Source of the DNA: CAYNNQ01 sp964398785
GTDB taxonomy: Bacteria; Desulfobacterota; Desulfovibrionia; Desulfovibrionales; Desulfonatronovibrionaceae
Length of the DNA: 22,739 nucleotides
NCBI GenBank assembly: GCA_964398785.1
Contig: CAYNNQ010000037.1
Span: 1 to 22,739, forward strand
Reading direction: 5' to 3'
The position numbers and the translations under genes were made by a program. Below are positions 15,931 through 22,739 of this stretch, one piece after another (position 1 is the stretch's first letter; each line of letters starts with the position of its first letter). The notes under the pieces were generated by a model that saw nothing but the letters and a program-made list of their open reading frames with translations, ran no database searches and had not been told where the DNA came from.

Positions 15931-17872
15931 TGGAGCCTGCTTCCTTGAGCCATAGAACCACCCGGTTCTTGGAAGAGAATTCTTCACCCGGTTTTGGCTC
16001 CTGCTTAGATATAACCACACCCTTGCCTTTAAGCTTGGGTATACTCCCGGACTCGGAAAGGGCCTCTACCGCATTCCTCAGATCCATGCCCCGCAAATCG
16101 GGCATTTTGCCATCCTTAACCACAACCTTTCTTCGGGAAGAAACATTGCGGCGTACCGAGTTTTCTCTTCGAGCAGTCTGGAATTCCTTCTTTGGAGAGG
16201 AAATAGGCAATGAATTGTCCACGGCCAGAATCTTCTTGCCCACTTTTTTTACAGCCGGAGCGGAAACCACCCCTCCATATATATTCTTCTCCGGCTCATC
16301 CACCATGCACATGACTACATATTTTGGCTGCATGGCCGGCAGGAAACCGATGAAGGAAGCCACATAATCCTCGCTGTAACCGCCCTTTGTGGAGGCCTTC
16401 TGCGCGGTACCGGTCTTACCACCCACAGTAACCCGCTCCATTCGGGCCCTTTTCCCGGTCCCGTCTTCCTGGACGACATTTTTCAGCATAGAACGTACTT
16501 TGGTGGCCACTTCCGGGGAAAACACCCTTTTATCCTTCCCCGAGGAGGACTCGGGTTTTTTCAAGACCTGAAGTCCTTTGCGCACCCCGTTATTTGCCAA
16601 GCACAAATAGGCCCTGCCTAAATGGAGCGGAGTAACCGCAAGGCCCTGACCGAAAGAAGCAGAGGCCATGTCCACGGTATTCCACTTTCCCGGAGGCCTC
16701 AAAATAGGGTCGGCCTGGCCGGGCAACGGCAATTGTAGCGGATCGTTCAGCCCTGTTCCAACAAGATAATTAAAAAACCGGTGCGGCCCCAGATCCATAC
16801 CAATCTTGGCCGCCCCTATATTGCTGGAATAACGAAGGACCTTGTTTACCGGAAGCCACTCATATTCATGGGTATCCTCTATTTCCGTATCTGCCAGTTC
16901 CCATTCCCCGTTTTCGCAGAAATAAAGCGAATCTCTCTTGCATACGCTTTCCTCAAGAGCGGCGGCAATAAGGAACGGTTTCAGAGTAGAACCGGGTTCA
17001 GCAAGATCCAAAGCGCTTCGGTTGCGCCAGTCCGCAGGAGAACATTCCTGGAAACGGTTGGGATTGAAAAAAGGATAATGGGCCCAAGCCATTATCTCTC
17101 CGCTGTCCACCTTTATGACCAGAAGGGTCCCGCTTTTTCCGGAATATTTCCGTACCGCATGGGCCAGGGCTTCCTCGGCTGCAAACTGCAAGCGGCCGTC
17201 AATAGTCAGGACCACATCCTGGCCATCCACATTATGTCCCACATCACGGGGATCGGCTATTGTGCCCCCGGCTCCGTCCCTTTGCAGGACAATCCGTCTC
17301 TTGGTTCCCCGCAAACGCTCGTCCATGCTTTTTTCAAGGCCTTCCAGTCCCTTTCCGTCTATCCCCACAAAACCAAGCACCTGTCCCAGGAGCCTTCCCT
17401 GGGGATAAACCCGCTCGTATTCGTCCAAAAGATGTATACCGGAATAGTCGCCGTTTTTTATCTTCTCTGCCGTCTTTGCCCCGATTTTGCGCTTTATCCA
17501 CACAAACCTCTTCTTGCGCTTAAGTCGTCGCAAGACAGCCTCTTTTTCCATATGCAGGGTATCAGCCAAAAAACGGCTGCAATCGGAAACATTGTCCACC
17601 TGCAGAGGATTGGCATAAACCGAATTAACAGTAATGCTTCTGGCCAAAAGGGTGCCATCCCGTCCGTAAATCGCCCCTCGTCGCCCCAAAAGGGTTTCCT
17701 GACACCAGTATTGTTTCTGTGCCTTTTGGGCCAAATCCTCCCCCTGTACGACCTGGATAAAATAGGCCCTCGTCCACAGCCCGGCCCACATAAAAGAAAT
17801 CAATACCCCCAAAACAATGATTTTGGTCCGGCTGAAATCTTTACGGGAAAATGTTGCGTCTCTTTTGTTCAT
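15923..17872 (-). CDS. ftsI: Septal penicillin-binding protein FtsI (PBP3/PBP2-like) with PASTA domain
   Basis: This is the class B transpeptidase that crosslinks septal peptidoglycan alongside FtsW. The 649-residue protein has a short cytoplasmic tail, one membrane helix at about 18-41, a PBP dimerisation domain (about 60-210) and a transpeptidase domain. The active-site motifs are STLK (Ser295, Lys298), SSN (349-351) and KTG (486-488). A basic linker at 565-585 leads to a C-terminal PASTA domain (about 588-643, MPDLRGMDLRNAVEAL and KQEPKPGEE). E. coli FtsI, at 588 residues, lacks PASTA. The ATG overlaps the ftsL stop in an ATGA. Genomic place argues for the division enzyme rather than an elongation or sporulation PBP. 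Confidence 0.95.
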   Translation of the reverse strand: MNKRDATFSRKDFSRTKIIVLGVLISFMWAGLWTRAYFIQVVQGEDLAQKAQKQYWCQETLLGRRGAIYGRDGTLLARSITVNSVYANPLQVDNVSDCSRFLADTLHMEKEAVLRRLKRKKRFVWIKRKIGAKTAEKIKNGDYSGIHLLDEYERVYPQGRLLGQVLGFVGIDGKGLEGLEKSMDERLRGTKRRIVLQRDGAGGTIADPRDVGHNVDGQDVVLTIDGRLQFAAEEALAHAVRKYSGKSGTLLVIKVDSGEIMAWAHYPFFNPNRFQECSPADWRNRSALDLAEPGSTLKPFLIAAALEESVCKRDSLYFCENGEWELADTEIEDTHEYEWLPVNKVLRYSSNIGAAKIGMDLGPHRFFNYLVGTGLNDPLQLPLPGQADPILRPPGKWNTVDMASASFGQGLAVTPLHLGRAYLCLANNGVRKGLQVLKKPESSSGKDKRVFSPEVATKVRSMLKNVVQEDGTGKRARMERVTVGGKTGTAQKASTKGGYSEDYVASFIGFLPAMQPKYVVMCMVDEPEKNIYGGVVSAPAVKKVGKKILAVDNSLPISSPKKEFQTARRENSVRRNVSSRRKVVVKDGKMPDLRGMDLRNAVEALSESGSIPKLKGKGVVISKQEPKPGEEFSSKNRVVLWLKEAGSNG

Positions 17873-18144
17873 TCTCCCCTCAGCTTGCGTATCTGATCCG
17901 GGGAAGGCTCATTCAGGCCTTCTTCTTGGGCAGTATTCCTCAGATTACAGGAAGACAGCAGATTGTCCCGTTCCACGATAAGTTTGGAGCGCAAATCCCG
18001 GTTTTTTTCCAGTTCCCCTTGCAATTTTTCCAGTTCATAGGCCAGATCCACCCGTTCCACATTGACCCAGACCCGGGCCAAACCAAGAAAAGTCGCCACC
18101 AGAAAAGAAAAAACCAGAACAAGGGCGCGTTTTTTCCTGTCCAT
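17869..18144 (-). CDS. ftsL: Cell division protein FtsL-like
   Basis: A 91-residue bitopic protein with a short basic N-terminus (MDRKKR), one membrane helix at about 7-24, and a periplasmic coiled coil (LAYELEKLQGELEKNRDL, then KLIVERDNLL). The tail contains NLRNTAQEEGLNEPSPDQIR, which is typical of FtsL proteins. FtsL forms a complex with FtsB and FtsQ and activates FtsWI. Sequence conservation in this family is low, so the name rests on the size, the topology and the position between rsmH and ftsI. It starts 10 bases after the rsmH stop with GAGG about 9 bases upstream, and it overlaps ftsI by 4 bases. Confidence 0.88.
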   Translation of the reverse strand: MDRKKRALVLVFSFLVATFLGLARVWVNVERVDLAYELEKLQGELEKNRDLRSKLIVERDNLLSSCNLRNTAQEEGLNEPSPDQIRKLRGE

Positions 18145-18154
18145 TCCGGCCGCC

Positions 18155-19096
18155 TCAGAGTTTTTCCGCAGCCCTTAACTTGGCACTCCGGCTGCGGTGG
18201 TTTGCTTTTTTCTCCTCCTGCGAGGCCTGGACCGGCTTTTTGGTCAGTATGCGTATGGTTTTTTCATGCCCGCATTGACAGTCAAAAGTTCCCCGGGGAC
18301 AGATACAGTCCCGGGCCTCTCGGCGAAAAAACCATTTTACGATACGGTCTTCCAGGGAATGGAAAGATATAACAACCACCCTTGCCCCGGAAGCAAGCCG
18401 GGGGATTATCTTTTCCAGAAAATCCTCCAAGACTTCCAGTTCCCTGTTCACGGCTATACGCAGGGCCTGAAAAGTCTTTGTGGCTGGATGGTTGCGGGAT
18501 TTGGCTCTTCTCTTGGCCGGATAGGCCCCGGCTACCACCCGGGCCAAACGCTGGGTCCCTTCTAGTGGGGCTTCTTCCCGGGCTTTGATTATTGCCGTGG
18601 CGATCCGTCCGGCCATGGGCTCTTCCCCGTATTCTCTAATAATATCTCGCAGTGTGTTGCGATCAGCGCTGTTGACTATATCCGCGGCCGTCTCTCCCTT
18701 TTCTTTCCCGGCCATTCGCATATCCAGGGGGCCGTTTTTTAAAAAGCTGAAACCGCGCCGCGGATCATCCAGATGCAGAGAGGATACACCCAGATCAAGC
18801 AGGGCACCGTCCAGCTTGCCCCCCCCCAGTCTGTCCAGGGCGGTTTCAAAATCCGTAAAAGACATTTGGTAAAAATGCACTTTGCCCCCGAATTGCTCCA
18901 GATTACGCCTGCTCAAGTCCAGGGCCTGGCTATCCTGGTCAATCCCCAGGACCTGTATGTTCTCCCCTCCCATTTGCAGAAGCACTCGCGTATGACCTCC
19001 CATACCCAGGGTTCCATCCAAAAACCTGCCCCCTCTTTCCGGTTCAAGGTATTTTACTACTTCCTGGGGCATTACCGGGAGATGTATATCATCCAT
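18155..19096 (-). CDS. rsmH: 16S rRNA (cytosine-1402-N4)-methyltransferase RsmH
   Basis: RsmH (formerly MraW) uses S-adenosylmethionine to methylate N4 of C1402 in the 16S rRNA P-site. At 313 residues, the landmarks are HLPVMPQEVV (5-14), the SAM-binding FLDGTLGMGGHT (25-36), GIDQDSQAL (51-59), LLDLGVSSLHLDDPRRGFSF (99-118) and VVISFHSLEDRIVK (241-254). The CICP and CQCG cysteine pairs (264-276) and a basic tail are usual for the family. A 108-base gap separates it from mraZ, and no good ribosome-binding site precedes the ATG. TATAAT sits 9 bases before the ATG but lacks a convincing -35 box. Confidence 0.97.
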   Translation of the reverse strand: MDDIHLPVMPQEVVKYLEPERGGRFLDGTLGMGGHTRVLLQMGGENIQVLGIDQDSQALDLSRRNLEQFGGKVHFYQMSFTDFETALDRLGGGKLDGALLDLGVSSLHLDDPRRGFSFLKNGPLDMRMAGKEKGETAADIVNSADRNTLRDIIREYGEEPMAGRIATAIIKAREEAPLEGTQRLARVVAGAYPAKRRAKSRNHPATKTFQALRIAVNRELEVLEDFLEKIIPRLASGARVVVISFHSLEDRIVKWFFRREARDCICPRGTFDCQCGHEKTIRILTKKPVQASQEEKKANHRSRSAKLRAAEKL

Positions 19097-19204
19097 AACA
19101 AATTATACCGGGGAAAATCCCTTGTCTGTATATTTAAAGAACATGTTGCCAACACCCGCTTTAGAAACCCCACGGCTTCTTGTTTAGGGCAAGGGATATC
19201 GACC

Positions 19205-19660
19205 CTATATCATCAGTTCCACTCCGCTTTCCGCCAAGCTGTCCATTACGTTGTCCAGCTCCTGTTCCATACTCTTGCGCTGGGCCTCGAATCTTTCCAG
19301 GTCCCATATCTCGAATTTACGCCCCACTCCGGCTAAGACCACATCCTTGCTTAATGCCGCATAATCTCGCAAATAAGGAGGGACCAATATCCGGCCCTGT
19401 TTATCCACATTGACTTCCATAGCTCCGGAGATAAAAAAACGGTGGAAGTCCCGGAATTTCCTGTTGGCCATATTCAGCTTATTGAAACGTTCCTCGATCT
19501 TTTCCCAGTCCGGCATAGGGTAACCCACAACGCAGTCATCAAAGTTGGTAAGCATCAGCCGCCCGTCGGAGTCCGCCTGAAAAATCTTTTCCCGGAACTC
19601 CGGTGGAAGCATCAGCCTGCATTTGGTATCCAGGCTTCTATGGCTGTGCCCTCTAAACAT
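19205..19660 (-). CDS. mraZ: Transcriptional regulator MraZ
   Basis: MraZ is a ring-forming DNA-binding protein that controls the dcw operon and its own expression. In E. coli it represses by binding repeated TGGG-type boxes, and RsmH opposes it. The 151-residue protein has two SpoVT/AbrB-type domains. Each has the DxxxR signature, Asp11/Arg15 in LDTKCRLMLP and Asp86/Arg90 in VDKQGRILVP. GGGAGGT lies about 11 bases before the ATG. It is the first gene of the dcw operon. Just upstream on the same strand are three GTGG boxes at exact 10-base spacing, which are probably its own operator. Confidence 0.97.
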   Translation of the reverse strand: MFRGHSHRSLDTKCRLMLPPEFREKIFQADSDGRLMLTNFDDCVVGYPMPDWEKIEERFNKLNMANRKFRDFHRFFISGAMEVNVDKQGRILVPPYLRDYAALSKDVVLAGVGRKFEIWDLERFEAQRKSMEQELDNVMDSLAESGVELMI

Positions 19661-19890
19661 CGAACTAAAGACCTCCCTATGTCTCCACTAATTACCACCT
19701 TTTACCACTCCCTCTCCTACGAAGCAAGGAAAAGTCAAGCTTTTTTGGAAAAAAAACTTTATTCTAGGTGGATTTTAAGTTAATTGCTTGGGAAAAGGCA
19801 GTTATTTGGGGGATTTCATCGGTGTTCTTCACCACAGGAAAAGACCATTCTCGGAGAAACTAAAAAACCGCAAAATCACAGGAATCAGCC
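19661..19890. promoter_or_regulatory. Divergent control region between mraZ and pyk
   Basis: These 230 bases separate two outward-facing transcripts and must hold both promoters. The stretch around 19741-19790 is A+T rich. A TTGACT hexamer on the minus strand (19733-19738) resembles a -35 box for mraZ, but the matching -10 box at normal spacing is poor, so I do not assign the promoter precisely. For pyk I see no convincing pair either. The pyk leader has only small hairpins (GGTG/CACC near 19821-19834). Confidence 0.4.
19675..19718 (-). promoter_or_regulatory. Candidate MraZ operator, three GTGG boxes at 10-bp spacing
   Basis: Read on the minus strand, GTGG occurs at 19705-19708, 19695-19698 and 19685-19688, each exactly 10 bases from the next. 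The two upstream boxes continue as GTGGTAA and the third as GTGGAGA. Weaker AGGG (19675-19678) and AGGA (19715-19718) continue the same phase. MraZ of other bacteria binds direct repeats of about this size and period upstream of mraZ, so this is the expected autoregulatory site. The ribosome-binding site of mraZ overlaps its downstream edge. Confidence 0.72.
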
Positions 19891-21300
19891 ATGCGCACCA
19901 AAATAATATGCACCGTGGGTCCGGCCTGCGACTCACCCAAAACCTTGCGGGAATTGATTCAGGCGGGCACCAGGATATTCCGCCTGAATTTCTCCCACGG
20001 TAACGCCAAGGATTTCCAACCGCTTGTTCAAAAACTGAAAAATATCGAAGAAGAGCTGGACACTGGCATTACCCTGCTTCAGGACCTCTCCGGACCCAAA
20101 ATACGCACCGGGGAACTGGAAGAATCACCTTTGAATGTGGCCGCCGGAGAAGTGATCCAGATGGGTCTTTCTGCTTCCCGCCCCTCGGAGAGGGAAAAAT
20201 TCATTCCTTTCGACCACCCGGAGATCTTAAAAGAACTTGTCCCCGGAGATACAATCCGGTTGAGCGACGGGGGGCTCAAGTTCCGTGTAGAAAGAGGCGG
20301 ACAGGAAGTTGCTGTTTTAGAGGCCCTGACCCCCGGACTTATTACTTCCCGTAAAGGAGTATCTTTCCCCGGGAAAAAAACCGGGCTGACGGCAATGACC
20401 GAAAAAGATCGGCAGGATCTAAAAGACGGAGTGGATCTGGGCATGGATGCGGCTGCCCTTTCTTTTGTCCAGGGTCCGGAAGACATAGCCAGGGCCAAAT
20501 CCATCCTTACCCGGAAGGGGGTACAAATGCCGGTCATAGCCAAACTGGAGAGACAGGTGGCTGTGGATAGGCTGGAGGATATTTTGAATATTGCCGACGG
20601 GGTAATGGTGGCCCGGGGGGATTTGGGTTTGGAATGCCCCCTGCCTTCCCTTCCCACCCTCCAGAAGAGGATCATACGGGAATGCAACCGGGCGGCCAAG
20701 CCGGTGATAGTGGCTACTCAGATGCTTCTATCCATGGTGGACAATTCCATGCCCACCCGGGCGGAAACCACGGATGTGGCCAATGCTATTCTGGACGGCA
20801 CGGACTGTTTGATGCTTTCCGAAGAGACAGCAGTAGGCAAATATCCTGTAGAATGTGTAAACTACATGGCGGACATTGCCTGCGCAGCAGAAGACCTCTA
20901 TTTCGAATACTCCGTTGATCCCGTGGAAAACCCGAACAAACCACCGGAAAGTTATCTCTCCTATGCCGCATGCATGCTCGCCCAGAAGATAAAGAGTAAG
21001 GCATTGGTAGCTCATACCGACTCCGGGGCCACTGCCAGGCTCCTTAGCGCCTCTCGCCCGGCTCAACAGATATACGGGCTAACCCCGGCAAAAAAAGTGG
21101 GAAAGTATTTGAACTTTTCCTGGGGAGTAAATCCTGTTTTTATATCCGAAAACCCGGAGGACCACCTGCGCAGGGTGGAAAAATACATCCAGGAAAACCC
21201 AAACTTCTATAGCGGCGAGAAATTCGTTATAACCGCCGGACACCCCAAGAGCGGAGAGAAACACGCTCCGACCAATCTGCTAAAAATACTGACCAAATAG
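19891..21300 (+). CDS. pyk: Pyruvate kinase
   Basis: Pyruvate kinase transfers phosphate from phosphoenolpyruvate to ADP, the last step of glycolysis, in the cytoplasm. The 469-residue protein starts TKIICTVGPACDS. RLNFSHG is at 31-37, DLSGPKIRTG at 65-74, and the family signature with the catalytic lysine, VIAKLERQVAVDRLEDI, begins at 215 (Lys218, Glu220). ARGDLG at 241-246 contributes the metal-binding aspartate. The C-terminal domain runs to KSGEKHAPTNLLK. An AGGA site lies about 8 bases before the ATG. It is divergent from the dcw operon, and an HD-GYP-like gene follows after 3 bases. Confidence 0.97.
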   Translation: MRTKIICTVGPACDSPKTLRELIQAGTRIFRLNFSHGNAKDFQPLVQKLKNIEEELDTGITLLQDLSGPKIRTGELEESPLNVAAGEVIQMGLSASRPSEREKFIPFDHPEILKELVPGDTIRLSDGGLKFRVERGGQEVAVLEALTPGLITSRKGVSFPGKKTGLTAMTEKDRQDLKDGVDLGMDAAALSFVQGPEDIARAKSILTRKGVQMPVIAKLERQVAVDRLEDILNIADGVMVARGDLGLECPLPSLPTLQKRIIRECNRAAKPVIVATQMLLSMVDNSMPTRAETTDVANAILDGTDCLMLSEETAVGKYPVECVNYMADIACAAEDLYFEYSVDPVENPNKPPESYLSYAACMLAQKIKSKALVAHTDSGATARLLSASRPAQQIYGLTPAKKVGKYLNFSWGVNPVFISENPEDHLRRVEKYIQENPNFYSGEKFVITAGHPKSGEKHAPTNLLKILTK

Positions 21301-21303
21301 GCC

Positions 21304-22311
21304 ATGTCAGCAGAGCTACGTCCGGAAAAACAAAAATTCGAGGAAGAATACTACCAGATATCCCCGGAAATCCTGGAGAGTTTCCCTAAATTCCGCCTGC
21401 CCCTCAACCTGTATCACTTCAAGGAAGAAGCCGGGGCTCTGGTCCCCTATTATTATGCGGAACAAAGGCTCTCCCGGGAGAAACGGACCGAACTCTTTGA
21501 ACTCTGCAGTCAGGGATTGATCTTTGTGGCCCGCTCCGAGCACCACATCTACGCCAAACACATCAGCAAACAGCTAGACCTTGTTCTGGTGGACTCACAG
21601 CTTAAACCGTCAGAGACGGCATTGGTCTTCCGTAACGCACTGACCGACGATATTTCCAGTTTCTTTGAGCAACCGGTAAAACCTGCACTGGAAAAACTGC
21701 AGCAATCCGTGGGCATCTTTATCCAGTACCTATTAGCAGACCTGTACCGCATAAAAAATTTCTACCCCCGCTTGCATGAACAGTACAGTCTGGAAAATGC
21801 CGGGTTCAATGCGGGCATTCTGGGCACCGCCATATATATACAGATGCAAACCGAGCCCGGGCAGAAATACTTGGAACAGGCTGCTCTCGGATTTTTTCTC
21901 TATGATTTGGGGCTGGCCAAAGTCCCCAAATTTGTCCGGGAAAAAAAGGAAAACCTGAAACCAGAAGAAAAGAAAAAGATCCTGGAGCATCCGCTCACAG
22001 GAGGAGAAACCATGCGCCGGCTGGGCATAACTGATACTTTGACCATGGGCAGCCTTTTGGAGCACCATGAGAGACTGGACGGAACAGGGACTCCACAGGG
22101 ACTAAAAGGCTCGAATATCTCCCTTGGTGGCCGAATCACCGGAGTTACTGATACATTTTTGAACCTGACTTTACTGGGAGCGCCGCAGAATGTTCCAGCT
22201 CCACAAGCCGCGAATTCTATCGCTTCCCGTTCTTCCAAGCTAGATCCCAAGGCGGGAAGTGTCCTGCAAAATATCGTTCATTCCCGCATGTTCAACAAAG
22301 CCCCCGATTAA
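21304..22311 (+). CDS. Degenerate HD-GYP domain protein
   Basis: A 335-residue soluble protein. The C-terminal half aligns by eye with HD-GYP phosphodiesterases: LGFFLYDLGLAKVP (195-208), LKPEEKKKILEHP (218-230), LEHHERLDGTGTPQGL (252-267), ISLGGRITGVTDTF (272-285). Key positions have changed. The HD pair is Tyr200-Asp201, the usual first His is absent (NAGFNAGILG), and GYP reads GTP. HHE (254-256) is kept. It therefore probably no longer hydrolyses cyclic di-GMP, and may bind a ligand or a partner. The N-terminal 130 residues match nothing I recognise. It begins 3 bases after pyk with a weak ribosome-binding site, so translational coupling is likely. No signal peptide or membrane helix is seen. 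Confidence 0.82.
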   Translation: MSAELRPEKQKFEEEYYQISPEILESFPKFRLPLNLYHFKEEAGALVPYYYAEQRLSREKRTELFELCSQGLIFVARSEHHIYAKHISKQLDLVLVDSQLKPSETALVFRNALTDDISSFFEQPVKPALEKLQQSVGIFIQYLLADLYRIKNFYPRLHEQYSLENAGFNAGILGTAIYIQMQTEPGQKYLEQAALGFFLYDLGLAKVPKFVREKKENLKPEEKKKILEHPLTGGETMRRLGITDTLTMGSLLEHHERLDGTGTPQGLKGSNISLGGRITGVTDTFLNLTLLGAPQNVPAPQAANSIASRSSKLDPKAGSVLQNIVHSRMFNKAPD

Positions 22312-22339
22312 GGTGGTGGCTGACGTTACCTGTTTTTTT
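22311..22339 (+). terminator. Rho-independent terminator of the pyk operon
   Basis: AGGTGGTG (22311-22318) pairs with CGTTACCT (22324-22331) around the loop GCTGA. The 8-bp stem includes three G-T pairs. It is followed by G and seven T (22333-22339). The first base of the stem is the last base of the stop codon. The position directly after the HD-GYP-like gene fits the end of the two-gene transcript. Confidence 0.62.
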
Positions 22340-22715
22340 GCTTCCTCGACCTTGCGTGTGGATTTTTTATATTTCCTCCTAGTGATCTTTTTGGGATGCT
22401 TTTAACCAGAGGCCCGCGCGTTTTCCTAGCCCCGCCAAAAGGGGGAAACCGGGCCGAAAAACAACAATGAATGCAGACAGGCAAAATACTAACTTGAATG
22501 CAGCAAAACATTTTCTCCCTCCATGAACAAGAGTCCGGAGGGGGCAAACATCCCCTGTTGGCGGGGCCTAGAAAACACCGGGCCGGCAGTTTGGCATCGA
22601 AAAAGTTCAGGCGGTAGAAATCCACACCAAACGTCAAGGACACAAAGGATTTTTATAAGACAAAAGAATGAGGAATAGACAAGAGGCAAGCAAGAGGGGT
22701 AATAAACATAAAAAA
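22340..22715. other. Spacer between the pyk operon and 5S rRNA, with large inverted repeat
   Basis: I find no defensible gene in these 376 bases. A minus-strand open frame of 105 codons (22326-22643) crosses the region. It has an unusual composition rich in Cys, Pro and Arg, no clear ribosome-binding site, and it runs through both arms of an inverted repeat, so I regard it as chance openness. The stretch is mainly notable for that inverted repeat and for a 9-base direct repeat TGAATGCAG at 22468-22476 and 22495-22503. Confidence 0.5.
22411..22584. repeat. Imperfect inverted repeat, arms of about 26 bp
   Basis: The left arm at 22411-22436 (GGCCCGCGCG, then TTTTCCTAGCCCCGCC) and the right arm at 22560-22584 (GGCGGGGCCTAG, then AAAACACCGGGCC) are complementary apart from single-base gaps and mismatches. 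Similarity continues weakly inward for about ten more bases. The spacer is 123 bases and contains the further small stem CCCTCC/GGAGGG. It could fold into a long stem in either transcript, or could mark the ends of a small non-coding mobile element. Confidence 0.6.
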
Positions 22716-22739
22716 AGTCCTGGCGACGTCCTACTTTCC
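22716..22739 (-). rRNA. rrf: 5S ribosomal RNA, 3' end only (cut by the window edge)
   Basis: Read on the minus strand the window begins GGAAAGTAGGACGTCGCCAG, then GACT and more T. This is the conserved 3' end of bacterial 5S rRNA (AGTAGG...GCCAGG). A T run (22711-22717 on the plus strand as A) follows and could end transcription with the terminal 5S helix. The remaining 5S and, by the usual order, the 23S and 16S genes should lie to the right of the window. The exact 3' end is uncertain by a few bases. Confidence 0.85.

Noticed and set aside
16781..17896. 371-codon plus-strand open frame opposite ftsI
   Set aside because: It is antisense to the transpeptidase with all catalytic motifs intact. 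The length comes from low stop-codon frequency in G/C-rich DNA.
19105..19110. TATAAT on the minus strand just before rsmH
   Set aside because: Transcription from it would start at or within the rsmH ATG, and no acceptable -35 hexamer lies 16-18 bases upstream. I did not call a promoter.
22326..22643. Minus-strand 105-codon open frame between the pyk operon and 5S rRNA
   Set aside because: It has an unusual Cys/Pro/Arg-rich composition, no clear ribosome-binding site, and passes through both arms of the inverted repeat and the pyk terminator. It is probably chance openness in G/C-rich DNA.

Overview
The window holds a complete division and cell wall (dcw) cluster on the minus strand. Its arrangement points to a Gram-negative sulfate-reducer-type bacterium, most likely of the Desulfovibrionales lineage (former Deltaproteobacteria). 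Reasons: murE carries the meso-diaminopimelate-type DNPR motif, the penicillin-binding protein ends in a PASTA domain, ftsA and ftsQ are canonical, and pyruvate kinase is divergent from mraZ, a neighbourhood I recall from Desulfovibrio. The species cannot be named from this sequence alone.

Layout, left to right. 80-1237 (minus) is a 12-helix MFS efflux-type transporter. 1238-2844 is a looser, A+T-richer stretch. It contains two small minus-strand genes, a MoaD/ThiS-like ubiquitin-fold protein and a DUF6899-like protein. It also contains a decayed minus-strand reading frame, three copies of a palindrome-bearing repeat, and two tandem plus-strand mini-ORFs of unknown status. 2845-19660 (minus) is the dcw operon, transcribed mraZ, rsmH, ftsL, ftsI, murE, murF, mraY, murD, ftsW, murG, murC, murB, ftsQ, ftsA, ftsZ. 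Most junctions overlap or lie a few bases apart, so the genes are probably one translationally coupled transcript. There is no ddl. 19661-19890 is a divergent control region with three perfect GTGG boxes at exact 10-bp spacing upstream of mraZ, a strong candidate MraZ operator. 19891-22311 (plus) is pyk followed 3 nt later by a degenerate HD-GYP protein, closed by a Rho-independent terminator. The right edge (22716-22739) is the 3' end of a 5S rRNA on the minus strand, so a ribosomal RNA operon lies just outside the window and points inward.

Together the dcw genes make UDP-MurNAc-pentapeptide (MurB, C, D, E, F), move it to lipid carriers (MraY, MurG), polymerise and crosslink septal peptidoglycan (FtsW, FtsI), and assemble the divisome (FtsZ, FtsA, FtsQ, FtsL). 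MraZ and RsmH act at the regulatory and ribosome-methylation level.

I see no convincing undescribed multi-gene system. The items most worth checking are the degenerate HD-GYP protein coupled to pyruvate kinase, the repeat family in 1498-2640, the large imperfect inverted repeat beside the 5S gene, and the MoaD-like protein without a Gly-Gly tail.
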